From Candidatus Desulfovibrio intestinavium (GTDB taxonomy: Bacteria; Desulfobacterota; Desulfovibrionia; Desulfovibrionales; Desulfovibrionaceae), in NCBI GenBank assembly GCA_019118345.1, contig DWZD01000040.1, positions 124,001-188,000 on the forward strand: a stretch of 64,000 bases of DNA. Direction: 5' to 3'. A model generated the notes under the pieces. It was given only the letters and a program-made list of their open reading frames with translations. It was not told the origin of the DNA and did not search any database. Positions 24,263 through 34,091 of this stretch are shown one piece after another. The translations under genes and the position numbers were made by a program. Position 1 is the first letter of the stretch, and each line of letters begins with the position of its first letter.

Positions 24263-26167
24263 TCAGGCGTGCAGGGCCTCGCGCACGGCCCGGGCCAGCG
24301 AATCGGCATCCAGCCCCACCAGACGGCGCAATTCGGCCTGCGTGCCGTGTTCCACAAAGGCGTCGCCCAGCCCCAGACGGCGGATGCGCTGCCCGCGCAA
24401 GGCCCCCTTGTCGGAAAGCAGCTCCAGCACGGCGGAGGAGAAGCCCCCGGCGCGCACGCCCTCTTCCACCAGCACGAGCACGGAAAAGCGCGCGGCCAGA
24501 TCGAGCAGCTGGGCTTCGGGCAAGGGCTTGATCCACACGGCGTCAAACACTTCCACCTCAATGCCCTCGGCAGCAAGACTGTCTGCCGCCCGCAGGGCCG
24601 GATGGACGCAGCTGCCCACGGCGATGATGGCGGCATCCCTGCCCTGCCTGAGGCATTCCCCCTGTCCCAGGGGCAGGAGGGCGGGATCGCCTTCCAGCGG
24701 CACGCCCACGCCCGCGCCGCGCGGGATGCGCAGGGCGCAGGGGGCATCGAGAGAAAGGGCCGTGGCAAGGCAGTGACGCAGGCGGTTCTCGTCGCGGGGC
24801 GCCAGCACATGCATATTGGGAATATGGCGCAAATAGGCCATGTCGAACACGCCGTGATGGGTGGCCCCGTCCTCGCCTACCAGCCCGGCCCGGTCGATGC
24901 AAAAGGTCACGGGCAGTTTTTGCAGACAGACGTCATGCACAATCTGATCATAGGCCCGTTGCAGGAAGGTGGAATAGATGGCCACCACGGGCCGCAGCCC
25001 CTGACTGGCCATGCCTGCGGCAAAGGTGACGGCATGCTGCTCGCAGATGCCCACATCGGCGAAGCGGTCGGGGAAGCGGGTCTGAAAGAGCTGCGTGCCC
25101 GTGCCTTCGGGCATGGCGGCGGTAATGGCCATGATGCGCACATCCTTTTCGGCCAGCTCCACCAGCGTCTTGCCGAACACGCCGGTATAGGACGGCGCCG
25201 GCGCGGTGGCAGGGGGCACGGCCTTGCCCGTTTCCGGCAGGAAATGCCCCACGCCGTGATAGTGGGTGGGGTCCAGCTCCGCAGGCGTATAGCCCTTGCC
25301 CTTGCGGGTACGCACATGAAGCAGCACCGGGCCGTCCTCGACGCCGGCGGCCATTTCCAGATGGGTGCGCAGGGCCGGGAGATCGTGCCCGTCCACCGGC
25401 CCGATATAGGTGAAATGCAGGGCCTCGAACAGCATGCCGGGCGTGAAGAAGGATTTGAAACTCCATTCGCCGCGCATGGCATAGGTGGCAAGATGGTTGC
25501 CGATGCGCGGCACGGTGCGCAGGAAGGCAAGCACGTCCTTGCGCATCTGCCGCACCCAGCGCCGTGAAAGCGTACGGCTGAGGAAGCGGGAAAGCGCCCC
25601 CACATTGGGCGAGATGGAAATCTCGTTGTCGTTGAGCACCACAATGAGCCGCCGCCCCATGTGCCCGGCCAGATTGAGTCCCTCGAAGGCCTCGCCGCCG
25701 GTCAGGGAACCGTCGCCGATGACCGCCAGCACATGATGCTTCTGATGCTGGTAGTCGCGGGCCACGGCCATGCCGAGGGCCGCCGAGATGGAGGTGGAGG
25801 AATGGCCCACGCCGAAATGGTCATAGGGGCTTTCCTCGCGCCGGGGAAAGCCGGAGATGCCCCCCAGCTTGCGCAGGCTGTCGAAGGCGGCATGACGGCC
25901 GGTCAGGAGCTTGTAGGCATAGGACTGATGCCCCACATCCCAGACCAGCTTGTCCCGGCTCATGTCAAAGGTGGCCAGCAGGGCCAGGGTCAGTTCCACC
26001 ACGCCCAGCGAAGGCGCCAGATGGCCGCCGTTGCGGGCCACCACCTCGATGATGCGCCGGCGCAACTCGCCGCTCAGCTGTTGCAGCTGACTGTCCGTCA
26101 GATTCCCCACTTGCAGGGGATCGCTGATGCCGTCCAGCAGGGGTGTTGTGCTTTCCGTATCCATCAT
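24263..26167 (-). CDS. dxs: 1-deoxy-D-xylulose-5-phosphate synthase
   Basis: 634 residues, full length. Condenses pyruvate and glyceraldehyde-3-phosphate with thiamine diphosphate, the first and often rate-limiting step of the MEP pathway. Motifs: LVWDVGHQSYAYKLLTGR, FGVGHSSTSISAALGMA, the ThDP motif GDGSLTGGEAFEGLN with N in LNDNEISIS, and in the pyrimidine domain EGTGTQLF, RFADVGICEQHAVTFAAGMA and TFLQRAYDQIVHDV. It is the last gene of the ispG-to-dxs operon and its ATG overlaps the ispA stop by one base. Confidence 0.97.
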   Translation of the reverse strand: MMDTESTTPLLDGISDPLQVGNLTDSQLQQLSGELRRRIIEVVARNGGHLAPSLGVVELTLALLATFDMSRDKLVWDVGHQSYAYKLLTGRHAAFDSLRKLGGISGFPRREESPYDHFGVGHSSTSISAALGMAVARDYQHQKHHVLAVIGDGSLTGGEAFEGLNLAGHMGRRLIVVLNDNEISISPNVGALSRFLSRTLSRRWVRQMRKDVLAFLRTVPRIGNHLATYAMRGEWSFKSFFTPGMLFEALHFTYIGPVDGHDLPALRTHLEMAAGVEDGPVLLHVRTRKGKGYTPAELDPTHYHGVGHFLPETGKAVPPATAPAPSYTGVFGKTLVELAEKDVRIMAITAAMPEGTGTQLFQTRFPDRFADVGICEQHAVTFAAGMASQGLRPVVAIYSTFLQRAYDQIVHDVCLQKLPVTFCIDRAGLVGEDGATHHGVFDMAYLRHIPNMHVLAPRDENRLRHCLATALSLDAPCALRIPRGAGVGVPLEGDPALLPLGQGECLRQGRDAAIIAVGSCVHPALRAADSLAAEGIEVEVFDAVWIKPLPEAQLLDLAARFSVLVLVEEGVRAGGFSSAVLELLSDKGALRGQRIRRLGLGDAFVEHGTQAELRRLVGLDADSLARAVREALHA

Positions 26168-27057
26168 CAGGCCGTTCTGTTGACGGTGTAGTCCGCCAGC
26201 GCCGCGAGGAAGGCGGCTTCCCGCCCGTCAAAGCGAGCCAGGGCGGCCTGCGCGCTGTCGGCATAGCCGCGCGCCAGTTCTCGGCTTTTGTCCAGCCCCA
26301 CCAGTTTGGGATAGGTGTTCTTGCCCTGCTCCTCATCGCTGCCCGCAGGCTTGCCGAGGGTTTCGGTATCGGACACCACGTCAAGGATGTCGTCGGCAAT
26401 CTGGAAGGCCACGCCCAGCGCCGCGCCAAAGTCGCCAATGGCCTTGAGGGCGGCGGCATCGGCCCCGGCCAGCATGGCCCCGCAGACGCAGGAGGCGCGC
26501 AGGATGGCCCCGGTTTTCATGGCATGCATGAGGCGCAGCTGATCCAGGGTGATGGATTCCATGCCGGTGAAGATCATGTCCCATTCCTGACCGCCCACCA
26601 TGCCGGACGAACCCGCCGCCAGCGCAAATTCCCGCAGGGCGGCCAGCACGCAGGGCGCGGGCAGATCAAGACCGCTCATGACGAAAAAGGCGTCGGTGAG
26701 CAGGCCGTCGCCGGCCAGAATGGCCGTGGCCTCATCAAAGGCCTTGTGATTGGAGGGTTTGCCGCGCCGCAGGTCGTCATCATCCATGGCGGGCAAATCG
26801 TCATGGATCAGGGAATAGGTATGTACCATTTCAATGGCCCCGGCAAAGGGCAGCACCCGTTCCGGTTCCAGACCGCACATGGCCGCCGTGCTCATGCAGA
26901 GCACCGGGCGCAGGCGCTTGCCGCCCGCCTGCAGGCTGTAGAGCATGGAATCCCTGAGGCGCGGCGGCAGATCGCGGCCATCGAGACAGCCGGCAAGCCA
27001 GGCTTCCACCTGCGCGCCGCGTTCCTTGAGCAATTGTTTCATTTCCTGAGGCGTCAT
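26167..27057 (-). CDS. ispA: Farnesyl/geranylgeranyl diphosphate synthase
   Basis: 296 residues, typical short-chain prenyltransferase. It joins IPP units to DMAPP to form C15 (possibly C20) diphosphates for undecaprenyl and quinone side chains. The first Asp-rich motif is HDDLPAMDDDD (D86, D87, D92) and the second is QIADDILD (D222, D223, D226). GGKRLRPVL and KTGAILRASC are also conserved. Chain length cannot be read with certainty. It overlaps xseB by 4 nt and dxs by 1 nt. Confidence 0.95.
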   Translation of the reverse strand: MTPQEMKQLLKERGAQVEAWLAGCLDGRDLPPRLRDSMLYSLQAGGKRLRPVLCMSTAAMCGLEPERVLPFAGAIEMVHTYSLIHDDLPAMDDDDLRRGKPSNHKAFDEATAILAGDGLLTDAFFVMSGLDLPAPCVLAALREFALAAGSSGMVGGQEWDMIFTGMESITLDQLRLMHAMKTGAILRASCVCGAMLAGADAAALKAIGDFGAALGVAFQIADDILDVVSDTETLGKPAGSDEEQGKNTYPKLVGLDKSRELARGYADSAQAALARFDGREAAFLAALADYTVNRTA

Positions 27058-27323
27058 GCGTCATCCTCCTCATCCGGCAAGCTGCCGGACGCGGTATCCG
27101 TGAGAACCATCTCCCGTTCCTCGCCGTCCTGCCAGACGGTCAGCTGGTGGCGGGCCTTTTCCAGTTGTTCCCGGCACAGGCGCGAGCATTCCACGCCTTC
27201 CCTGTACAGGGCCATGCCCTCTTCCAGCGGCAGGCGGCCGTCTTCCAGGGCGTTGACAATGGCCTGCAGGCGTTCCATGCGGCCTTCAAAATCAGCCGGG
27301 ATCTTGTGATGGGAATTTTTCAT
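27054..27323 (-). CDS. xseB: Exodeoxyribonuclease VII small subunit
   Basis: 89 residues. The family core is FEGRMERLQAIVNALEDGRLPLEEGMALYREGVECSR, split here by position: DFEGRMERLQAIVNALEDG then LPLEEGMALYREG; an acidic tail follows. With XseA it forms exonuclease VII, which degrades single-stranded DNA from both ends. It sits between the M23 peptidase and ispA in the operon (ATGA overlap with ispA). The ribosome site is weak. Confidence 0.93.
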   Translation of the reverse strand: MKNSHHKIPADFEGRMERLQAIVNALEDGRLPLEEGMALYREGVECSRLCREQLEKARHQLTVWQDGEEREMVLTDTASGSLPDEEDDA

Positions 27324-27326
27324 GTA

Positions 27327-28310
27327 CTACTTCAACTTTTGACTGACAGCCGCCCCGGCAGCCTGAGCGGCGGCCTGAGGCGCGGCATCTTCCCCGGCGG
27401 CAAGCAGCGGCTCCACGTCCACGGATTGCCCCTGCACAATGAGCGAAAGATGCAGATGCGGCCCGGTGACACGGCCCGTAGCCCCGACCTTGCCGATAAT
27501 CTGCCCCTTGCGCACCTCCTGACCGTTCTGCACAAGTTGTTCGGACATGTGCAGGTAGGCGGTGAACACGCCCTGTCCGTGATCCAGATAGACGCTCTTG
27601 CCCGCGAAATAGAGGTCGTCGCAGAGCACCACGCGCCCGTCGGCACAGGCCTTGATGGGCGTTCCGGCAGCGCCGCGCAGGTCAAGCCCGCGGTGATAGC
27701 CGCGCGCCTGCCCGTTGAAGACGCGCTTGAGGCCGTAGAGGCTGGAAATGCCGCCGGGCACGGGGCGCGTCAGGGGCAGCGTCCAGAGCCGGTCGGGCGA
27801 ATAATGGGCCAGCGCCGCCCTGACCGTCTCCCTGTCCTTGCGGATGCGCTCCATGACCTTGGCGGGAGGATCGACATATTTCTTGTCCACGCTCAGCTTC
27901 TGTACCGGGCGCTTCTTGTCGAACAGGGCCACCGCCGCCTGCGGGGAACGCAGATTTTCCCCGGCGGCCGAGGCGGCGAGCGTCAGGCGCTTTTCCTTGG
28001 TTTCCAGCGGCACGGACAGCAGGATCACGGCCTGCCAGACCTGCCCCTGCGGGGTCATGACCGCTTCGGCCCGGGCGCGCCACGCTTTGCCGCGCCAGGA
28101 AAAGACCACTTCCCGCATGGGCGTGTCGGCCACGGCCAGCGCCAGAAAGGCGTCGCCGCGAGCCACCTGCTCCGGCACGTCGAGGCGCAATGTCCCCGCG
28201 CGCGCCGTCATGGCCCACAGCGAACAAAGACAGGCCGCAAGACAGCACAACGCAAGGCGCAAGGCTTTCCGGCGGAAAACTGGGCCGTTGGGGAGTGAAT
28301 GCAGGGCCAT
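27327..28310 (-). CDS. M23 (LytM) family peptidoglycan endopeptidase
   Basis: 327 residues. An uncleaved or cleaved N-terminal signal (about 12-38, LALCCLAACLCSLWAMTARAG) sends it to the periplasm. The middle domain (40-130) is beta-rich and the C-terminal LytM domain (about 175-300) has the zinc ligands H206 and D210 in YHRGLD and H285/H287 in GPHLHLSL, so it is likely an active endopeptidase rather than an EnvC-like activator. The tail is Ala-rich. The start at 28310 shares one base with the xseA stop (TAATG) and has GGAGG in front. It is inserted between xseA and xseB. Confidence 0.88.
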   Translation of the reverse strand: MALHSLPNGPVFRRKALRLALCCLAACLCSLWAMTARAGTLRLDVPEQVARGDAFLALAVADTPMREVVFSWRGKAWRARAEAVMTPQGQVWQAVILLSVPLETKEKRLTLAASAAGENLRSPQAAVALFDKKRPVQKLSVDKKYVDPPAKVMERIRKDRETVRAALAHYSPDRLWTLPLTRPVPGGISSLYGLKRVFNGQARGYHRGLDLRGAAGTPIKACADGRVVLCDDLYFAGKSVYLDHGQGVFTAYLHMSEQLVQNGQEVRKGQIIGKVGATGRVTGPHLHLSLIVQGQSVDVEPLLAAGEDAAPQAAAQAAGAAVSQKLK

Positions 28311-29803
28311 TACGAGCCTCCTTCGCCCTCCGCCGGTTCCGGCGGTCGGGGGTGAATCTGACAAACTGTAACGCCCAGCGCCCCATCCTGCAAGCGAATG
28401 CTGAGATCCTGTCCGCAGTGCGCCTGCCCCACGCTGTGCAGCAGTTCGCCTCCGGCAGCCTGCACAAGGGCATATCCGCGTTGCAGCGGCCCCAACGGAT
28501 CGTGGGCCGTCAGACGCAGGGCCAGCCGCGCCTGCCGTTCCTCAGCCCCGGCGACAAGCTGCCGTCCCGCCGCGTGCAGGCGGCGGGCCAAGGCGGTACG
28601 GGCCTGCCCCTGCCGGACAAGGAAGCGCGGCAGAGCCGCCCGCAGCCGGGCGTCCCATGCGGCGTGCTCCGCCTCCCGCAGGCTGAGCCGGGCGGGATGC
28701 CAGACCGCCTGCAGGGCCTGCGCCAGCGCCTTCACCCGAACGTCCCGATCATCCAGATAGTTGCGCAAGGCGCGCCGCAAATCCTCAGCCCGGCGTTGCC
28801 GGGTCGTTTCCAGCCGTTCCACCTGCCGTTGCGGCGTGTTGACGCGCAGGATGCGCATGAGATGCTCCAGCCGCAGGGCCAGCCGCTCCCCGTTCCGGCG
28901 CATGACCCGCCCGAGGGAAAGCTCAGCCTCATCCAGCCGCTGCAGCAATTCCTGCCGTGAGGGCCAAAGCAGCTGGGCCGCATGGGAGGGCGTGGCGGCC
29001 CGCACATCGGCGGTGAGATCGGCCAGGGTCACGTCCACCTCATGCCCGATGCCTGCCAGCACGGGCAGACGGGAATGAAAGATGGCCTCGGCCACTTCCT
29101 GTTCGTTGAAGGCCCAGAGATCCTCGAGGGAACCGCCGCCGCGCACAAGGACAATGACCTGCGGCCCGTCCGGGGCGGCGGCCTGCGCATTGGCCACGGC
29201 CAGCGCCCGGACAATGGCGGGCGCGGCTCCCTCCCCCTGCACGGGCACGGGAAAGAGCCGGATATGCGCGGCCTGTCCGCGTCCGGCGGCCAGCCGCCAG
29301 AAATCGTGAATGGCCGCGCCGTGCGGCGAGGTCAGCAGGGCCACGCGCGCGGGATTCCACGGCAGACGGCGCTTGCGCTCCTGCGCGAAGTAGCCGAGGG
29401 CCGCCAGCCGGCGCTTGCGCTCCTCAAAAGCCTGCGCCAGCCCGCCCCGCCCGGCGGCCTGCGCCAGTTCCACCACCAGCTGATACTGCCCGCGCGGGGC
29501 ATAGATGCCCACATGTCCGGCGCAGATGAGTTCCGTCCCTTCGCAAACAAGCTCTTCCGGGGCGGGAGGCGGGGTGGCAAAGACTTCTCCGGTGAGGGGG
29601 TCAAACGCGCCGCGCTGCCGCTGTTGCTGCCGGAACCACACGCACCGCAGCTGCGCGCCGGCATCCTTGAGCGTGAAATACAAATGCCCGGAAGCGGGGC
29701 GGGAGAGATCGCCCACCTCGCCCCGCACCCAGACAAAGGGAAAATGGCGCTCCACCATGCGCCTGAGCTGATCCGTCAACTGGCTGACGGATTGGATGCT
29801 CAT
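28310..29803 (-). CDS. xseA: Exodeoxyribonuclease VII large subunit
   Basis: 497 residues. An N-terminal OB-fold (SVSQLTDQLRRMVERHFPFVWVRGEVG, here given in two parts: residues 5-20 and FVWVRGEVG) precedes the catalytic core with VALLTSPHGAAIHDF, VIVLVRGGGSLEDLWAFN, PVLAGIGHEVDVTLADL and DVRAATPSHAAQL, the diagnostic order of XseA. A long helical region follows (330-440) and then the C-terminal DPLGPLQRGYALV segment. A GTG at 29815 with GGGAGGGG upstream is an alternative start. The gene follows proS by 49 nt. Confidence 0.95.
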   Translation of the reverse strand: MSIQSVSQLTDQLRRMVERHFPFVWVRGEVGDLSRPASGHLYFTLKDAGAQLRCVWFRQQQRQRGAFDPLTGEVFATPPPAPEELVCEGTELICAGHVGIYAPRGQYQLVVELAQAAGRGGLAQAFEERKRRLAALGYFAQERKRRLPWNPARVALLTSPHGAAIHDFWRLAAGRGQAAHIRLFPVPVQGEGAAPAIVRALAVANAQAAAPDGPQVIVLVRGGGSLEDLWAFNEQEVAEAIFHSRLPVLAGIGHEVDVTLADLTADVRAATPSHAAQLLWPSRQELLQRLDEAELSLGRVMRRNGERLALRLEHLMRILRVNTPQRQVERLETTRQRRAEDLRRALRNYLDDRDVRVKALAQALQAVWHPARLSLREAEHAAWDARLRAALPRFLVRQGQARTALARRLHAAGRQLVAGAEERQARLALRLTAHDPLGPLQRGYALVQAAGGELLHSVGQAHCGQDLSIRLQDGALGVTVCQIHPRPPEPAEGEGGS

Positions 29804-29852
29804 ATCCTCAGTCACGCCCCCTCCCCGGCCTGCGCGCGCCCGAGCAAGGGGA

Positions 29853-31583
29853 TCAGGCCATGCGGGCCTGCCAGCCCTGCCGCACGCCGTCCATCCAGGC
29901 GGACAGGGCCTCGGCCAGATTGTCCAGCGGCAGTTCGCCCTTTTCGCCGGTACGCCGATCCTTGCATTCCACGATGCCGCGACCCAAGCCCTTGCCGCCC
30001 ACAATGAGCTGCATGGGCGCGCCGATGAGGTCGGCATCCTTGAACTTGACGCCGGGCCGTTCCTCGCGGTCGTCCAGCAGGACGGACACGCCCTGCCCTT
30101 CCAGCAGATCATGGATTTCATCGGCCTTGGCGGCAATGTCCGCCTTGCCGGGATCGAGGTTGAGGAGAATGCACTGCACGGGCGCAATCTGCGGCGGGAA
30201 GATGATGCCGTTCTCGTCGTTGTTCTGCTCGATGGCCGCCGCCACCACGCGGGAAACGCCGATGCCGTAGCAGCCCATGATCATGACGCGCTCCTTGCCG
30301 TTCTCGTCAAGGAAGACGGCATGCATGGCGTCGCTGTACTTGGTGCCCAGCTTGAAGATGTGCCCCACCTCGATGCCCTTGGGCAGTTCGATGGGCGCGC
30401 CGCAGCGCGGGCAGCAATCCTCGGCGGTAATGGCCCGCAGGTCGGCATAGGCCGTCACCACGGCGTCGCGCGTCAAATCCACATGCCGCAGGTGGGCGTC
30501 CGGGGCATTGGCTCCCACCACATAATCCGTGCCGCCCTGCAGTTCCGCATCCGCATAGATGGGCACATCGAGGCCCACCGGCCCGGCAAAGCCCACCGGG
30601 GCACGGGTCAGGGCCTCCACCACCGGCGCGGCGGCCAGCTGCACGTCCTGGGCCTTGAGCAGATTCTTGAGCTTGATGTCGTTCACTTCGCGGTCGCCGC
30701 GCACCAGCACGGCCACATGCTTGCCGTCCACGGTAAAGAGCATGGTCTTGACCACGCGATCCGGCGTCACGCCCAGCATGGCGCTCACTTCCTCCACGCT
30801 GTGCGCGCCGGGCGTGGCCACCTGCTCGCGGGCCGGACAGGCCTCCGTGCAGGGCGTGCCCTTCCAGACCACTTCGGCCCGCTCCACGTTGGCGGCATAC
30901 TGACAGGCGGTGCAGGCGGCGATGGTATCCTCGCCGGTTTCGGCCAGCACCATGAACTCGTGCGAGAAACTGCCGCCGATGGAGCCGGTGTCCGCCTCCA
31001 CGGCCCGGAAACGCAGACCGAGGCGGCGGAAAATCCGCATGTAGGTTTCGTACATGATGGCGTAGCTGGCATCGGCCGCGGCATCGTCCACATCAAAGGA
31101 ATAACCGTCCTTCATGACGAATTCGCGTCCGCGCATGAGGCCGAAGCGGGGCCGGATCTCGTCGCGGAACTTGCTCTGGATCTGATAGAGCCGCACGGGC
31201 AGCTGCCGGTAGGAGCGCACTTCGCCGCGCACCAGATCGGTGATGACCTCCTCATGGGTGGGGCCGAGGCAATAATCGCGGTCGTTGCGATCCTTGAAGC
31301 GCAGCAGCTCCTTGCCGTAATGCTCCCAGCGGCCCGTCTCCTTCCAGAGATCGCCGGGAATGACCGAGGGCATGAGCAGTTCCTGAAAGCCGGCGGCATT
31401 CATTTCCTCGCGCACCACGCGGGCCACGTTGTCGATGGCCCGCAGGCCCAGCGGCAGATAAATGTAGACGCCGGAGGTCAGCTTGCGCACCATGCCCGCG
31501 CGCAGCAGAAGTTTGTGGCTTGCCACCTCGGCTTCGGCCGGGGTTTCCTTGAGCGTCGGAATATAGCAGGAGCTGAAACGCAT
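29853..31583 (-). CDS. proS: Prolyl-tRNA synthetase (bacterial type with editing domain)
   Basis: 576 residues, the length of bacterial ProRS. Class II motifs are clear: motif 1 around [16 protein letters not shown], motif 2 [21 protein letters not shown], motif 3 [18 protein letters not shown]. The insertion editing domain lies between motifs 2 and 3 (about 225-385, [20 protein letters not shown]), and the C-terminal anticodon-binding domain has [20 protein letters not shown]. Its ATG overlaps the ispG stop (TGATG). Confidence 0.97.
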   Translation of the reverse strand: MRFSSCYIPTLKETPAEAEVASHKLLLRAGMVRKLTSGVYIYLPLGLRAIDNVARVVREEMNAAGFQELLMPSVIPGDLWKETGRWEHYGKELLRFKDRNDRDYCLGPTHEEVITDLVRGEVRSYRQLPVRLYQIQSKFRDEIRPRFGLMRGREFVMKDGYSFDVDDAAADASYAIMYETYMRIFRRLGLRFRAVEADTGSIGGSFSHEFMVLAETGEDTIAACTACQYAANVERAEVVWKGTPCTEACPAREQVATPGAHSVEEVSAMLGVTPDRVVKTMLFTVDGKHVAVLVRGDREVNDIKLKNLLKAQDVQLAAAPVVEALTRAPVGFAGPVGLDVPIYADAELQGGTDYVVGANAPDAHLRHVDLTRDAVVTAYADLRAITAEDCCPRCGAPIELPKGIEVGHIFKLGTKYSDAMHAVFLDENGKERVMIMGCYGIGVSRVVAAAIEQNNDENGIIFPPQIAPVQCILLNLDPGKADIAAKADEIHDLLEGQGVSVLLDDREERPGVKFKDADLIGAPMQLIVGGKGLGRGIVECKDRRTGEKGELPLDNLAEALSAWMDGVRQGWQARMA

Positions 31584-32659
31584 CAGGCGGATTCCTTTTC
31601 CTTGAGCAGGAGTTGCAGTTCTTCGAGAAAGGCCGTCAGAAGGGCGTCCTGCCCCCTGACGGAACGTATGACCTGTCCCTTGCGGAAGATGATGCCCTTG
31701 TCCCGACCACCGGCCAGGCCGAGATCGGCCTCGCGGGCCTCGCCGGGGCCGTTGACCACACAGCCCATGACCGCCACCTTGATGTCGGCGGTCGATTCCG
31801 CAAGATGTTCCTCCACGGCGCGCGCCAGCCCGAAGAGGTCGATTTCCGTGCGGCCGCAGGTGGGGCAGGAAATGATTTCCGGCCCGCGCCGCCGCAGGCC
31901 GAGGGCGCGCAGGATTTCATAGGCCACGCTCACCTCTTCCACCGGATCGGCGGTCAGGGAAACGCGCAACGTGTCCCCGATGCCCTCATGCAGGAGGATG
32001 CCCAGCCCCACGGCCGACTTGACCGTGCCGCGCAAAAGGCCGCCCGCTTCGGTGATGCCGATATGCAGGGGATAATCGCAGGCTTCCGACAACAGGCGAT
32101 AGGCTTCCAGCGTGTCCGGCACCGAGGAGGATTTGAGGGAAATCTTGGTGTCGTAGAAGCCGCGCGCCTCCAGCAGGCGCACATGGCCGAGCGCGCTTTC
32201 CACCATCGCCTGCGGACACGGGCCGCCGTACTTGGCCAGCAGGCCCTTTTCCACTGAGCCGGAATTGACCCCCACCCGGATGACGGCCCCGTGCGCCCTG
32301 GCGGCATCCACCACGGCATCCACGTGGGCGCGCGGCCCGATGTTGCCGGGATTGATGCGCAAACCTTCAAGTCCTGCTTCAAGGGCAGCCAGCGCCAGCC
32401 GGTAGTCAAAATGAATGTCGGCAATGAGCGGTACCGGCGAAGCCTCCCGGATGGCCCGCAGGGCCGCGGCGGCCCTCTCGTCGGGCACGGCCAGCCGCAC
32501 GGCCTCGCAACCGCGCCGGGCAAGGGCGGCAATCTGGGCCAGCGTGGCCGCCACGTCGCGCGTGTCGGTATTGGTCATGCTCTGGACGGCAATGGGAGCA
32601 TCCCCGCCGATGGGCAGTCCCCCCAGACGCAGGGAACGGGTTTTTCGACGCCTGATCAT
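31583..32659 (-). CDS. ispG: 4-hydroxy-3-methylbut-2-enyl-diphosphate synthase
   Basis: 358 residues. A 4Fe-4S enzyme that makes HMBPP in the MEP pathway. TIM-barrel part: [37 protein letters not shown] and [12 protein letters not shown]; the cluster ligands are C265 and C268 in [10 protein letters not shown] and C300 in [10 protein letters not shown]. Starts at 32662 and 32659 are adjacent ATGs; GTGGAG fits the second better. It is the first gene of the seven-gene operon ending with dxs. Oxygen sensitivity of the cluster suits an anaerobe. Confidence 0.96.
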   Translation of the reverse strand: MIRRRKTRSLRLGGLPIGGDAPIAVQSMTNTDTRDVAATLAQIAALARRGCEAVRLAVPDERAAAALRAIREASPVPLIADIHFDYRLALAALEAGLEGLRINPGNIGPRAHVDAVVDAARAHGAVIRVGVNSGSVEKGLLAKYGGPCPQAMVESALGHVRLLEARGFYDTKISLKSSSVPDTLEAYRLLSEACDYPLHIGITEAGGLLRGTVKSAVGLGILLHEGIGDTLRVSLTADPVEEVSVAYEILRALGLRRRGPEIISCPTCGRTEIDLFGLARAVEEHLAESTADIKVAVMGCVVNGPGEAREADLGLAGGRDKGIIFRKGQVIRSVRGQDALLTAFLEELQLLLKEKESA

Positions 32660-33067
32660 CATGTTCTCCACAAGGTTCCCCATCGCACGCGGGGGACGGC
32701 ACGGGAAAAAATGTCCCGTTGCAGGAGGGCTGATCGTCCTCGCCCCCGGGCAGCGCACAGGGCGCGCGTCACGTTGTATGCTATTTCGCCGCACAAGCCA
32801 AGGGCCGGAGCAGGGCTGGCGGCCATGCGGCTGCCGGGGTGGGGCGGCTTTCCCTTTATCAGCTTTTCCGCTATATAGTCCTTGTCTCAGCGGGAAAACG
32901 CCCGCGCCTGCCGCCCTCAGCCCGGCAATGCCGCGCGGAACGAAACTTGCATGTTTTCTGGCGCGGATCGCGGGCGGCAAAAGCGGCAGTGCCGTGCCGC
33001 TGCGCCCACTCAAGTTTTTTCCCGTCTTGCCGATACGATCCGCAAGAACATCACCTCCGAGGTGTCT
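32660..33067. other. Divergent intergenic region ispG / FlgO-like operon
   Basis: No gene supported. TATATA at 32872-32877 could be a -10 element for the plus-strand operon but its -35 (TTTCCC, 17 bases upstream) is weak. A small GC hairpin (GCGGG/CCCGC) follows at about 32890-32905. No clear promoter was found for ispG. Confidence 0.4.
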
Positions 33068-33769
33068 ATGCTCCACATGCGCCCCCTGTCAAAACCGCGT
33101 CTCCACCTGCTGCTTCTGCTGCTGGCGGCTGTCCTGCTCACGGCCTGCGGCGCCCGCTCTTCGGGCGCCAATGATCCCGATTATGTGGATGCGGTGGAAC
33201 TCAAGCTCAAATGCCGGGAACTGGCCGACCAGATGCTGGCAACCCTGCCCAACGAAGCCTTGCAGGGGGTTGTCGCCCTGCCGACCGCCTTTGTGGAAGA
33301 GAACAACCGCAGCGCCAGTTCGCCGCTGGGGCGTCTCATTTCCGAAGCCCTCATCTATGAATTCAACCAGCGCGGCTTTCCGGTGCAGGAATACCGCCTG
33401 GCGGGCAAGATCACCATCAGCGGCAACCGCAACGACCTGGCCTTCCTCAACAACGTGAGCATTCCGGTCGGCCAGAAATGGGCGGCCCTCATCGTGGGCA
33501 CCTATTATGTCGACAAGGACGCCACCTTCGTCAATGCCCGCCTTGTGCGCGCCACTGACGGGCTGGTGCTGCGCACCGGCCAGCTCGTGCTGGTCAATAC
33601 CGGCATCGTGCAGCGCATGTCCGAGGGGGATGCCGTCGCCTCGGCCAGGGCGGCCGCCGCTGCCGCGCCCAAGCCGCGCAAGTACGGGCAGAACGGCTAC
33701 TATCCGCCGCTGTATACCCCCGATTCCAGCTTGAGCAGCGGTTCGCTCACCATTCGACAGGGCAAGTGA
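33068..33769 (+). CDS. FlgO-domain lipoprotein
   Basis: 233 residues. A signal with lipobox LLTAC gives lipidated C27. The body (about 45-190) has the FlgO-type pattern: LADQMLATLP, LGRLISEALIYEFNQRGFPVQEYR, and WAALIVGTYYVDKDATFVNARLV with LVLRTGQLVLV. FlgO proteins are outer-membrane lipoproteins needed for flagellar stability in Vibrio; related proteins occur outside flagellar clusters. The tail is Ala/Pro/Tyr-rich. Chosen start has GAGG five bases upstream. First of three genes for exported proteins; no flagellar genes are nearby. Confidence 0.8.
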   Translation: MLHMRPLSKPRLHLLLLLLAAVLLTACGARSSGANDPDYVDAVELKLKCRELADQMLATLPNEALQGVVALPTAFVEENNRSASSPLGRLISEALIYEFNQRGFPVQEYRLAGKITISGNRNDLAFLNNVSIPVGQKWAALIVGTYYVDKDATFVNARLVRATDGLVLRTGQLVLVNTGIVQRMSEGDAVASARAAAAAAPKPRKYGQNGYYPPLYTPDSSLSSGSLTIRQGK

Positions 33770-33785
33770 GGCCCGGGAGAATCCC

Positions 33786-34082
33786 ATGACCACCAGCAAA
33801 AGAATCCTTACCGCCACGGCAGGCTACGGGCTGGCCTGCCTGCTGTTGCTTGCGCCCGTCATGCTGCCGGGCGTCTGTTCGGCAGCGCAGGCTTCGGGCA
33901 GCACCAATTCCCTGGCCAATCAATACCTGAAGGAAGCCCGAGCCTACCGCGAGGCCAGCCGCTTCGAGCTGGCGCGGCAAAGCTATGTGCAGGCCCTGTC
34001 CGTCTGCCAGAATCCCAAGCAATACGAAACCATCAAGCAGGAACTCAACGGCATTGAAATGCTGTTGCGCACCATGCGCTAG
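33786..34082 (+). CDS. Small exported TPR-like protein
   Basis: 98 residues. Signal peptide or membrane anchor at residues 9-33 (YGLACLLLLAPVMLPG), then a single TPR-like helix pair (NQYLKEARAYREASRFELAR, QSYVQALSVCQN) and a final helix. Family unknown. It lies 16 nt after the FlgO-like lipoprotein and 9 nt before the second FlgO-like gene, with GGGAG before its ATG. It may help assemble or anchor the FlgO-like proteins; this is inferred only from position. Confidence 0.75.
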   Translation: MTTSKRILTATAGYGLACLLLLAPVMLPGVCSAAQASGSTNSLANQYLKEARAYREASRFELARQSYVQALSVCQNPKQYETIKQELNGIEMLLRTMR

Positions 34083-34091
34083 GATATGGCC

